Shown: positions 48,201-58,720 of the stretch, piece by piece | Layout: every line of letters starts with the position of its first letter | How positions within the stretch are numbered: position 1 is the stretch's first letter | Assembly: GCF_954871325.1 (NCBI RefSeq) | Contig: NC_088779.1 | Location: forward strand, 16,494,846-16,558,845 | DNA length: 64,000 nt | Reading direction: 5' to 3' | Source: Gordionus sp. m RMFG-2023 | Taxonomy: Eukaryota; Nematomorpha; Gordioida; Chordodea; Parachordodidae | Position numbers and translations under genes: made by a program | The notes under the pieces: model-generated | Seen by the model: the letters and a program-made list of their open reading frames with translations, nothing else | What the model was told of the DNA's origin: nothing | Databases searched by the model: none

Positions 48201-51200
48201 GATAAGCCAGGAATAGTTAATGATTTTGAAATAACAGCAATGCAGCAAGGTCGAAATCATGCCCAGCAAGTAGAGTACCTTTTCCATTAGGAAAGCCAAT
48301 CGAAATATAACTCAATAGATAAATGAAATCGGGAATATTGAAGAAGGTTGACCCAAAAAAATGCGCATGACGTGGGCTACTCCAGTGATAAAGGTGTGCC
48401 AAACAAATGGAGAAATCAGGATTTGTGCTGATTTTCACATTAAACCCATATATCTTATATGATTACCATATAATATTAACTGTGGATCATCTAATATTGG
48501 CCAAATTACAAGGGGGTGTGAAACTTACTATAATAGATTTAGAGGCTTATTTGCAGCTAACATTAAAAAAGAGCTCAAAGGAATACCTAACTATATCAAC
48601 CCATATTGGGTATATTCGTTATCTATGTGTTCCTTTCGGCCTCTCTAGCGGACTATTTTCCAACTATACATGGATAATCTTACAGGACTGCAAAATGACA
48701 GGAGTGGAAAAGATGATGTATAACATTTGAACAATGTGACGAAAGTATTAATAAAATTAAGACGGGGTTGAAGGCAAAATGGGCTAGCGAAAAAATATTC
48801 TTTAAAAGAATCCGTTACTTTTCTGGGATTCGCAATAGATAAAAATAGCATGCACCCAGCGAAGGAAAAAATAGATGATATTCAAAGAATACCATCTCCT
48901 AAGAATATATACTAAATGATCTTTTTTAGGACTTGTGAATTATCACGAGAGATTTTTTTTACCACATACATGGTATAGCAGCTCCGTGCATAAATTAACC
49001 AATGTTCATGGGATCGGTCAGACGGATCAAGATGTATATAATAAAATAAAGCAGATTTTATCAACAGATAAATCTTTAATTACTTATTCGCCAGACTTGC
49101 CAATCATATTGGAATGTGACATCTCCAACACTGGTTTTGAAGCTGTGATACTTCACGTAGTCAAAAAGAATTTTAGCAGATCTATCACATTTATTTCGTT
49201 AACATTATTTAAGTCAGAGAAAAATTATGCGCCAATAGTAAAAGAGCCACGAATACTCTTGTTTGGCATGGAAAATTTCATACTTTTATTTTTGGAAGAA
49301 AATTTATATTGCCAAACGATCACAAACCTTTGGAAAAATTATTTGGTGATAAAGGGGAACTACCAAAAATATCCACTAGTCTATTAATGCACTGGGTATG
49401 GAAAATGTCCGCATATGATTTTGAAATTGAATATCGTCCAGGAAGAAAATAAATGGCTGATACATTATCTAGACTTTCAGTAGCAAGCATGGAGTCGAAT
49501 AACGACCAATATGCATTAAATATTAGAGTTATAAATTTGCTGGATATATATTTGGTCAAGTTGAACTCCAGAAAGAAACAAGGAAAGAAAGATTGCTAAA
49601 TAAAGTAATCAAAAAATTGGATTAGATTGGATTAGATTGGTACATCCAAATGTTAAAGATGAGATGGAACGATCTAATATGCGACAAATGGCAGATCATG
49701 ATAAACACATTCAAGTTAGGGAATTCGAGATTTCACAACTGTATGGTTGCATAATAAAATTGATTCATGGTGGAGAGTAGAAATTATAAAATCCAGAACT
49801 GGTAGATATTCCTATTCGGTAGATAGTAAAAATAGAACGATACGAATACCTGCAAAAACGGAATGTAGCGAAAAAAATAAAGTCAGGGAGAGAAAAAAAA
49901 ATAAAGAGTCGGAAATAATTACCAATTTACAAAATGTAGAAGGACCACCTATAGCAGAAAATGAAATTATCATCTTTAGCTTTCAACAGCTAATTATCAT
50001 TAATAAAAAATGTGAAATTTATTAAAGAACAAAATATTTATATATAATTTGGGGCTTCGCCCCATACGTCTCTTTTATAGGTCTTCATGCAGATTTATAT
50101 CTCCTACTATAATTAATTTTAATATAGAAATAAGATATAACATAATATGGAATCTAACGCAAATTTTAATATTTGATTTTTAACAAAAAGGATATAAAAA
50201 TATTTTTACCATTCTTCTTTGATTTTGCAATTTTTTTAGAGTAAAAGGGGACTGATTTAAAATAAAAATTTTATTAATTGACAATGATATACTTAGTAGA
50301 GATCAGCAAATCAAGGCCTGGCGCATACCCAGGCCAGGTCTATTTTGTCAAATTAAATTCTGTTTGCGGTGGATCGGGCCCAATATTATCTAAAAAATTT
50401 CGAACCGGGCTGGGTCGGGTTAAAATTTTTAAATATGATTTTGTTAAATAAATTAATAATTTTAAAAATCTTTCAAGAAACAAGGAGTTTATATTTTTTA
50501 TTAGTAGAATATTTTTTTTACAATAAAAAAAAGAATTTTTCTATATTTAAATTTCAGGCCAGACCGGAAGAACAAATAATTTTTATCTCGGGTGGGCGTT
50601 TCATTAAAAAATTGTTGTTCAGGATCGAGCCGGGCAGAATAAATTTCTTTAAAAAAAATCCAGGCCTGGTCAGGCTTGAAAAATTAGGCCCGATGCAGAT
50701 CACTAGTGTATAGTACTAGATATTAATCAAAAGTCTAAATATAGGAGGCAGATGTAACGCCATATTCTGGTTTGCATGTCTACTAATTATATTATAACAA
50801 ATCCATATTAATATCAATTAACTGATGTACAAACCAAAAAATGGCATTCCACAGGGATGTGTGCTAATTTTAAAAAATTATAATGTTAATCTATTTTTCA
50901 AAATTGGTATGGTTTAGCACCCAAAGCTGCTGGCTAACGATGCCTCTGCCTCCAAGTATAATATTATTTGTAGCTTAGAGTTTTCCATGCCTTTTGAATT
51001 TGCGTCGTCGAGTTTTCTGTGATTTTATATGTATTCGTAATTCTTCTACGTACTTTTTGCGTAGCATAGATTTTTTGTTTTTTTCACGTCATTTTAAGCA
51101 ATTCCGATATAAATATTAAAATGTTTATATTTAAAAACTGAAAAAAAAATATTAAATTAAAAATGCTTCTAAATTATATAGCTTGGGTAATTTACATTAA

Positions 51201-54200
51201 GTAGGAGAAATGTGTCATAAATGGCCATGTGTGTAGACTGGCCACCACCCTTTAACTTTTTATCTTATGGACCAATTTCTCTCAAAATTGGTCAAAATGT
51301 GTATATTTATGATATGTACCTTGCCTAAGTTCATTTATTGAATAGAGCAATTCAATAAAAAAATATTTCTAATAAACTGTTTTTACTACCTCTTTCTGGA
51401 AAAATCACGTTATACATTTTTTTGTTTGGTGAAAATATTACTAATTTAGATTACTGATACTTTATATAAATATTATCCTTAGGCATTTAGCATTATTCAC
51501 ACAAAAAATTAGACTTTAAAAGCTTTATTTAATAGACATATAAAAGCGCTTAATAATAATAGAGAGGTTAGTATTGACTGTCCATGTATTGATTAGCCAC
51601 AATTCGCACATTCACATATTCATATTAAAATGAAAAGCCCTTGTAAATCAACATTTGGTGTAATAAAATGATGAACAAGCTTAAGAATGTTTAGTAAAAT
51701 AATAATTAAGATATTAATTTATAATATTACCATTATAGATGTGGTAATAAATTAGATTTTAATACTAATTAAATTAGTGTATAATTAATTTTTATATAAC
51801 TAAAAAATGTAGTAACATTAACATAGGTCTCTTTTACAAGTATTTCTTTCATTTCATATTGTATTATTCCATACTGTATTATTTCATATTGTATTATTCC
51901 ATACTGTATTATTTCATATTTATAATAAAATTTTTAAATAATATATTATGACCAGTTAACACATAGTATATGGCCAGTCAATACATAGTAATTGCCCGAA
52001 AAACAACTTTCACATAATCTCATTGATTCAAATTTTATTTTAAAGATTAATATTTAGGCTACACATTGATATAAAATTTGTTTGGTTAAACATAAATTTT
52101 AATACCTTTTTTCAAAAAAGCAAAAACATGGCCATTCATGGCACATTTCCCCTACTAGTTGCAATCTCTGACTTTTGTGAAAATTGAATTAATTTTGTAT
52201 AATTTTTTTTATATACATTTCTATTGCGATAGATATTTGAAACGTTTATTGAAGCTAACCTTCAGCATTGTTGACCTAAATTCATTTGACTTTTCATATA
52301 AAACTTCTTTCTACTGTGAATTTATTAAAAGTGCCAGTTATTTTTTTAAAATATGTTCTAAAGTAACTATTAAATATTAATTTCATTCTTAATTCATGCC
52401 ACTTCTTTTATCTCTCTTTCCACATTTCCTACCAAATATTTGCTTATTCCTTGGAATTGCTTATATTATATAGCAAATAATTTTGCTAATTTTACCATAT
52501 TCATTCCATGATATCTTTAATTACGGGGTTTTAATTTAAATAATAAAAATTCTATTTCTTTTCATTTGCTAAGAATCGTATAATACGAATGATTGCCAAT
52601 ATCGGAAAAATCTTTAAAGTATAATAAATTATATATAAATTAGATATGAGTTTTTCCTGGGTTCGCTGACTCCTATAAATTTCTACCAAATAAAAATACC
52701 TAACTTATTTTAATTTAATAACGATCTTGGGTCTTACTAAAGAGCATGATATAAGTGCCTGCGATGGACTATTAACTAATAATTACCTATAAGAATAAAC
52801 TCATATGGTATAGGAATTGTACTAGTTAAAAATCAGCATTTATTAAAAAAAAATACCATTTTAAATTTTCTAAATCTAAAATGTAATATATAAAATATTC
52901 ACAAAGACTTAGATATTTTCGAAATTCAATATAAAAGGTAATAAATAAAAAATAAAAATCAGGGCTGTCATATTTCTCCGGTATTTTATTCGAGATTGTC
53001 ACTATTTTTTTTGAAAAAATACAAAATTGTTAATAATATTATATAAGTATGATCTTAATAGCCTATAAAAATCAATAAATGTATCTTTTTCAGAAATTTT
53101 GATGAATTTGGCATTATTTTTAAACTATTTTTATTAATTTCGTAGTAAGCAAATTTTTTGCATTATTTTTATATTACTAGTAAAATAAATTTGTCTCTAA
53201 TTAATTATATCCAAATTTTAAGATTTTAGATATAAATTATAATTACATTAAATGTCTAATTATTCAAAATTTATCTAAAAATTATTAACTTTTGTTATAA
53301 TTTTATATTTATAATATTAGATAATAGTAAACCAACTTGTGGATTAGCCACTAATCTTTATGACATTTATATAGTATCATTATTAAATTTAAGTTACAAC
53401 AGTTTAGTAAACTATCTCTCTAGTCTTTTAAGTTTACCTGCCATAAACCATTTTGAGACGATTTTTTAAAACGGCTAACTCAATATTTTAGCTAGAAAAA
53501 TATTACCTAAGCCTCGATATTTCGATACTATATGTATAGACCTTAGTTCCTTCTATGAGCAAAATCTTCAGGCTTGGGTAATATTTTTCTGGATGAAATA
53601 TTGAGTTAGCCGTTTTTAAATTGGCTCAAAACGAGCCGTTTAACAACACTAGCCATGAGAAACAAAAAAAAATCATTGCTTTTAGGATCCTTAATCAACT
53701 ATATCACAAGCCAATTTCCATATGAATTATGGCGGGCTGAAAATTTTCCCATTGCAGACGTTTAGGTGGGACATCATTTTTTGGTAAAATAATATGTATT
53801 TCACATTTTATATAATTACAACCTTCATGTTGATTAGATGAGGGCCAGCTTGGACCAAATGGTTTTGGTTTAATTGAGGCATTCCAATCGTAGATTACTC
53901 AATAATGAATCAATATTTAGATAACTCGAATCTAAAAACGATAATCTTTTAAAAAAATTTGTCAAAAAATTAGAAAAATTTTAGTTTTCATTTTTTCAGA
54001 ATTAAAAAAGGAATGATTCAATAATGAACATTAAATAAATTGGATTGCTCAAATCTTTTTTATACTCAAAAATAAATGTAAATTAAATTCAAACAACCTT
54101 GACGCATTTGGTTTTGTTTCTTTTTTATTATTGTGTGTAGATCATCTAATAAAATAAAAATTAAATATATAAATATATTATGCCTTTTTTTCATATAATA

Positions 54201-55191
54201 TACTATATTTTGTTGTCCATTTTGTTTTTGCTTATAGATAAAGGAAGGAAATTATAAAAATAATGTTTATGCTTTAAGGAAAATAATGTACATTTAAAAT
54301 AAGCCATAAAATATCGTATGAAAGCTATTTAAAAAAATATTATTGTATTTGTTTAAATGGTAAATAGAATGCTTATCCATTTTTTAAAATTGAGGCTAAA
54401 GGCATCTTGGCAGTTTAAATATCCACATTTACAAACTCCCTAGGTGCTAGAATTAAAAAAATTACATTTCAGCTAAACCTGAAAATTAAAACACTAATCT
54501 ATCTATGAAATAAGGCAACAATTAATTTTTTTTAAATCTCAAATGTCCTACATATATAAACTTAAAAAATTATTAATAATAAAACATCTATATAAAAACA
54601 GATTTCCAAAACTAGCAACGATGAATTCTTAATCAATTTTTTTTGTCATAAAAGTATTCAGCAAATCTTAGCAGTCATTGAAGAATTTAAAAAGGTAATT
54701 TAAATAATAAAATATATAAGAATGAGAGAAAATAAGGAGATAATAGATAAAAAAAATAGTATATTGAATTTTTATTATGAATAATATAGGTAACAAATTA
54801 TGACCTGTCAGAAATGATTGATCAGAATGTAACTGGGCAGTTTAAATATGCCTTATTAACATTAGGTAATCCAGATATATTTTAAAAATGTGCTATGTCT
54901 TTTACAGGTTGGTTTATCGTAGATCCAATAGAATATTTTTGTGATCAACTTTATAGAGCCATTCAAAATATTGGAAATTATTATCACCTAATTAATTGGA
55001 TATTATTAAGCAGATCTGAAGTGACATTATATTTAAAAAATATATTTATAATTTAATTATGTTTGAAGATCGATCTTGAAAAAATAAAATTAAGGTATAA
55101 AGATTTATATGGCCCTTTAGTGGATCCTTTTAGCAGTGATGCAAACAATGAAGATCATTATATTATATCGCAAATCATACGAGGAAAGTAA
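45235..55191 (+). CDS. Annexin-like protein, complete four-repeat core (nine exons)
   Basis: Exons: 45,235-45,322; 45,491-45,588; 46,908-47,081; 47,121-47,154; 47,196-47,353; 54,602-54,694; 54,790-54,865; 54,908-55,020; 55,069-55,191. All junctions are GT..AG with matching phases. Repeat 1 has IICKRSNLQRIKIRREYRRI and DLNRDIKAEISGNVEELI; repeat 2 has LLNCIICSRTFQEMEDLKNC, then SYKTLITKLIQNNRRMEENN, the typical repeat 2-3 linker. Repeat 3 has SNDEFLINFFCHKSIQQIL and VTNYDLSEMIDQNVTGQFKY. Repeat 4 has FCDQLYRAIQNIGNYYHLIN and LLSRSEIDLEKIKLRYKDLY, the strongest annexin signature. The likely role is membrane or cytoskeletal binding, but no GxGT calcium loop survives, as in other divergent annexins such as some alpha-giardins. 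Stop TAA at 55,189. The upstream exons at 44.4-45.2 kb splice in phase, so the true start is upstream. Confidence 0.85.
45589..46907 (+). other. 1.3-kb annexin intron
   Basis: Donor gtaatc; acceptor ttgtataag, phase 0. Its removal joins YRRIYLK to DLNRDIKAEI exactly as annexin repeats require. Open frames inside it are not annexin-like. Confidence 0.7.
47870..50030 (+). mobile_element. Ty3/gypsy-type retrotransposon fossil
   Basis: In order there are a gag-like stretch (about 47,880-48,110), a reverse-transcriptase region (about 48,350-48,900), an RNase H region (about 49,060-49,470) and an integrase C-terminus-like segment (about 49,640-50,025). Most of the integrase appears absent. No LTR pair was found. 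The element is broken, with roughly ten or more breaks, and looks moderately old. It lies in sense orientation inside an annexin intron. Confidence 0.75.
50297..50705. mobile_element. GGCC-rich hAT MITE (TAGAGATCAGC...GCAGATCACTA)
   Basis: Terminal bases match the copy at 61,299-61,628, including the gaaaaattaggcccgatgca right end. The interior has gggccgggc-type blocks in an AT background. Flanking 8-mers (atacttag / gtgtatag) agree only partly, so the target duplication has decayed or one end is rearranged. Confidence 0.7.
51198..52158. mobile_element. TIR element of about 960 bp (AGTAGGAGAAATGTGTCAT)
   Basis: The left end agtaggagaaatgtgtcata then aatggccatg is mirrored at the right (catggccattcatggcacat then ttcccctact). 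The left flank includes TTAA, which would suit piggyBac-type insertion, but the right flank does not confirm it. There is no transposase. It includes the 30-bp minisatellite at 51,851-51,920. Confidence 0.6.
51851..51920. repeat. 30-bp minisatellite, 2.3 perfect copies
   Basis: The unit runs atttcatattgtattattcc plus atactgtatt. Copies at 51,851-51,880 and 51,881-51,910 are identical and are followed by a partial third. Confidence 0.95.
53428..53650. mobile_element. 220-bp hAT-like MITE, second copy
   Basis: The right end ggctcaaaacgagccgttta then acaacacta and the core aaaatcttcaggcttgggta match the 26.76-kb copy. The left TIR is more diverged. Confidence 0.65.
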
Positions 55192-56304
55192 AATTCGATC
55201 TTATTTTCTCATTATTTAAATAGTATAATTTTAAAATTTTAAGTTCATTCTTAAAAAAGCTTAGAAAAACTTCATGTTTGACTTAACATGACTCTCACTA
55301 GGTCTGACCGATTTGTAATTTTTTTACCGATCCGGTATTTTAGTTAAAAAAATTGCCTATTATTTTAATTTTAAGCTAATGGATTATTTAAAAAATTTAA
55401 TTTAATATTTTTTTACTATCTTTTCTTATAAAATAAACATTCCAAAACGCTTTTCTATTATAAATCTAAAATATTGTATTTCTTAAATGGTCAAGATTTT
55501 TGTTTGTGTTAGAAGAATAATTTATAATTCATTTCAGATAAAATTTCTCAATTTGCAAACAATATGTTAACAAATAATTATGTTTATGTTACATAAATAT
55601 TTTATTTATATTATATTATATAAAATTTAATTCAAAATATCTATTCTAAATCTCATCTTATAATAAAAAATGTGTTTAAAATAAACAAAAAAATTTATAT
55701 TCTTTTTAATAAGAATGAATGTGCCATGGATTAAAATATAGTTTATTGCGTGGTTATTTTATTAAAAAAGATCAGATAAGTTTTTAAATTTTATCGGCAT
55801 TTAATTTTTCTAGAAATGATGATAATATTGTTCCAATCCTATTCCGATATATCGGCATTGCGACTCTAAAATCTAATTATTTCAATTTTTTTATTTTATT
55901 GAATTTGGTTAATATCATTTCATGTTATCCTTTTTAATTGCTGAGAAATGGTATTCGATGAAATTTAGGTCATTTCCAAATAGAACGTTTTTTGAAAGTG
56001 GATTTTGAGGCATGTTTTGCTGTAATTTTTTTATTTCCAAACAAAAGATATTAATTTGTAAAACAAAATTTTATTTATATAATATATTATTTTAAAAAAA
56101 CAATTCGGTTCCACATTCCAGAAGCCATTTAATCGTTAAAATCCCCTATAGGTACAATTTCAAAAAAAAATACCAAAGCAAAACAAACAAAAGTGCACAT
56201 GGAAAAACAAATAATATTATAAAAGTGTCGATATACCATAATGAAATAATGTAAAATGTTCATTACTTAAATATTTTTTATTCATTCCCAAATTTTTACA
56301 TCCC
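55192..56304. other. No gene recognised; possible decayed TIR element
   Basis: The AT-rich stretch downstream of the annexin stop. Sequences near 55,310-55,350 (gaccgatttgtaa, accgatccggtatttt) and 55,845-55,870 (ttccgatatatcggc) may be ends of a MITE. Confidence 0.3.
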
Positions 56305-57713
56305 TTAAGGTAAGTTGAGAAGCTCCTGAAAATATTCTTTCCATCTATTCATTATTTCTTTTTCCTTTATTATCAATTTCCCATCTTTATTTTTGATTAC
56401 TTTCGGAGCTCCGTTTATATCCCTAGAGTTCTTTTCTCGCTGTTTGGCTAATCTGTATATTTTATTTTGCCCTTCTTTGGTATGTAGATCTTCGTACATG
56501 TCATCGTATGCCATAGATTTGGCCCTAGCCACCGCCTTTGTAGCTAATCTCTTGGATTTTTTGTATCTTGACTTGTCATCTGCATTTTTGGATTTGTACC
56601 ATATTTTATAAAGGGCTTTTTTCTCCTGTATAGTGGTTTGTACCTCTTGATTCCACCACCATAGTTCTTTGTTGCCTCCTCTTGTCAAGCCTAGCGTCGA
56701 TTTTGCAGTGTCTATTAATCTGGATGAAAGGTCTGTCCAGATTTTTTCACTGACTTGTGAGCAATTTATTGTTTCAATGTTTGCATTGATTGCAAAGGCA
56801 TCTGTCATTGTTTTTAATTTGCCCCATTTGATGCATGGTTCCAGTTTTATCTTATTTTGAGTGGATTTATTTGAGATTTGTAAATCCATGATTAGTAGCT
56901 TGTGTTGTGCGGCGATATCTTCTCCTGGGATGACTTTGCAGTCTATTACATCTTTTAATCTTCTGCGAGAGATTAGCATGTAATCTATCTGTGTTTTCCT
57001 AGTACCACTTTCATATGTTATTAAATGACTGTCTTTTTTCCTATAGTAGGTGTTGGTTAAGGCAAGGTCGAAGGCTTGCGCAAATTTCAGTACGTGCTCT
57101 CCTTCATCATTTCTTTCTTCGTATCCAAAACCACCATGATGCCTTTTGTAGCTATCTCTTGCTTTCCCCACATGCGCATTTAAGTCACCACCAATTATGA
57201 CTAGGTCATCCTTAGGGATTTCCATTACAGCTTCATCAAGGATAGCTCTAAAGTCATCTTTCTCTTCTTCCTTGCAACCCGTTTGAGGAGCATATACTGA
57301 TAGGATGTGTAGTATTGATTGACCAATGCAGAGTTTTATCTTCATTAGTCTATCAGAGATCTTGTTGACTTCTACTACTGATGGGTTAGGTCTTGGCTGA
57401 GGATGATGCCGACATCTTTCCTATTGCTAACAAGTCCATTATAGTACAATTTATACCCATCTCCAATCATCAAAGTTTTCTGTCCTTTCCATTTCGTCTC
57501 TTGTATACACCCTATATCAACTTTTCTCTTGTTCAACATTGATGCCAATTCTCTCGTCTTACCTTTAAGCGTCCCAATATTCAAACTTGCCAGTCTTGTC
57601 TTCTTTGCTTTGACCTTTACTTTATTTTTCACAGGATGGAGGTCTACACCCTGCGCGTCGCATGGAGGGAACGCCCTAGCTTTCATATTCATTTTTTCAT
57701 TTGTGTCCTTCAT
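56305..57713 (-). mobile_element. RTE-like LINE: near-complete AP-endonuclease region, no reverse transcriptase
   Basis: A start at 57,713 gives ARAFPPCDAQGVDLHPVKNK, LNIGTLKGKTRELA and IQETKWKGQKTLM. A 1-nt frame change at about 57,385 leads into a 346-residue open frame ending at 56,305. That frame has SVYAPQTGCKEEEKDDF, VIIGGDLNAHVGKA, THLITYESG-type and RKTQIDYMLISRRR motifs, and AAQHKLLIMDL, i.e. all exonuclease-endonuclease-phosphatase motifs including the catalytic D and the terminal H. It continues through the helical linker to IMNRWKEYFQELLNLP and stops exactly where RT should begin. This family is often annotated 'craniofacial development protein 2-like'. Its base composition is much richer in GC than the surroundings. 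Losing RT while keeping the 5' end is unusual for a LINE. Confidence 0.85.
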
Positions 57714-57854
57714 TTGTTTATTGGACAGGTATCCTTAGCACCCGGCTGTCCAGGCCTGTCGGTGACCGGGGTGTCATCTCTAAGCTCCGAAATTCATCAT
57801 ACCATATGTCTTTACACATCAGTCATCGAAGAAAAACTTGAAAGTTTTTATGGT

Positions 57855-57932
57855 TCTTACCAGGATTGAACCCGCGTCCTTGTTCATACTCGTGTTTCCA
57901 AGCCTACATCTTACCCATTAGGCCACCCCGGC
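57855..57932 (-). ncRNA. tRNA-like segment (A and B boxes) upstream of the RTE-like ORF
   Basis: On the minus strand it starts GCCGGGGTGGCCTAATGGGT (A box TGGCCTAATGG) and includes GGTTCAATCC (B box). The anticodon-loop-like sequence TTGGAAA suits GGA (Ser). The T-stem has a mismatch and the acceptor 3' strand does not pair, so it is not a functional tRNA. It is more likely a tRNA-derived SINE head or an internal Pol III promoter joined to the element's 5' end. Confidence 0.6.
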
Positions 57933-57980
57933 GATATCATTATAAATTCTCTTTAATCTATTTTAAATATCAAATTCTCA

Positions 57981-58238
57981 TCACTCTTCTGGATGAAGGT
58001 TGCTCTTCCACCAAAGTTTGGTGGTTGGGTCTCCATTTCCCCATATCCTTAAGCTTTTCAGTTTTTTTAATCCCTTAAATTTTATTATACATTTAGAGAC
58101 CTGATACCGCAACTTTAGACCTTTAGAGCAAAAATAACTCATATTAAAATATAACAAGTCAAAGATACTGTAATTTATTATATGCAAGTCAATGGTATTG
58201 GAATTTACCATCCATGCAGACACGCTAAAACTGTTCAA
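57981..58238 (-). CDS. Small ORF with leucine-rich-repeat-like pattern
   Basis: 85 codons. The C-terminal part KGLKKLKSLRIWGNGDPTTK has the spacing of one leucine-rich repeat (LxxLxxLxIxxN), and the preceding segment (DLLYFNMSYFCSKGLKLRY) is compatible with a weaker one. It could be an exon or decayed tail of an LRR gene. There is no clear start context and no neighbour of the same kind. Low confidence. Confidence 0.25.
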   Translation of the reverse strand: MNSFSVSAWMVNSNTIDLHIINYSIFDLLYFNMSYFCSKGLKLRYQVSKCIIKFKGLKKLKSLRIWGNGDPTTKLWWKSNLHPEE

Positions 58239-58259
58239 AGAAAATCTTCGTCGCTCTTC

Positions 58260-58720
58260 TGAGTAAATAGATTAACAACAATACAACCCATGCCAGATCA
58301 AATAATCCCAGCCTCAGCCATAAGCCACCAGCCACCTAGGTTATGAATATTTAAAACAATACCTAGTTCTAATTTAAGTTTCTACTCACCAAGGAAGAAC
58401 TTAGAATTCCTATAGGTCAATCATAAAATATAATTATGTGCGCGCTGTAACACCCATATCGATAGCCTAGACCGACAATAACTATGCCACTTTTCTAAAG
58501 GCAGACTACATAGATGCTATACCAAGCATCAATAGTATGTTGAGATCCACAAACATTACATCCACGCTAAACCCTCTGTCTCAATCCTGAAAATCAAACA
58601 GACCTGATAAGGTGACTCTAGTCTCTTAGATCCAAGGTATACCCCTCTCTTACTCCTAGCTTAATGATTATACTTGTGTAGATCTTTTGATAGATTCAGA
58701 TTCTTTTCTGTCAAATCCAT
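58260..58720 (+). mobile_element. Non-LTR (RLE-type) C-terminal fragment, strongly decayed
   Basis: Reads EELRIPIGQS (compare YEKLRIEIGLRLGC at 6.0 kb), then degraded knuckle residues, LNPLSQS.KSNRPDKVTLVS and YTCVDLL. The order and spacing match the other tails. Several frame changes. Confidence 0.5.

Larger units (their letters stand above)
47354..54601 (+). other. 7.2-kb transposon-bearing annexin intron
   Basis: Donor gtttat after the codon for K in VQLLIK; acceptor aaaaacag before ISKTSNDEF; both phase 0. Joining them restores the start of repeat 3. It holds a Ty3/gypsy fossil, a GC-rich hAT MITE, a TIR element with an internal minisatellite and a 220-bp MITE. The intervals 50,710-51,195, 52,160-53,427 and 53,651-54,601 are AT-rich with no gene seen. 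Confidence 0.7.

Noticed and set aside
50297-50705. Perfect 8-bp target duplication for this MITE
   Set aside because: Flanking 8-mers agree at only about half the positions.
51198-52158. Assignment of this TIR element to piggyBac
   Set aside because: TTAA is seen on the left only, and TIR bases do not clearly match the superfamily.
56393-57200. Plus-strand open frames opposite the endonuclease
   Set aside because: They are shadows of the minus-strand endonuclease reading frame with no family resemblance.
57855-57932. Functional tRNA-Ser gene
   Set aside because: A and B boxes are present, but the acceptor stem does not pair and the T-stem has a mismatch.
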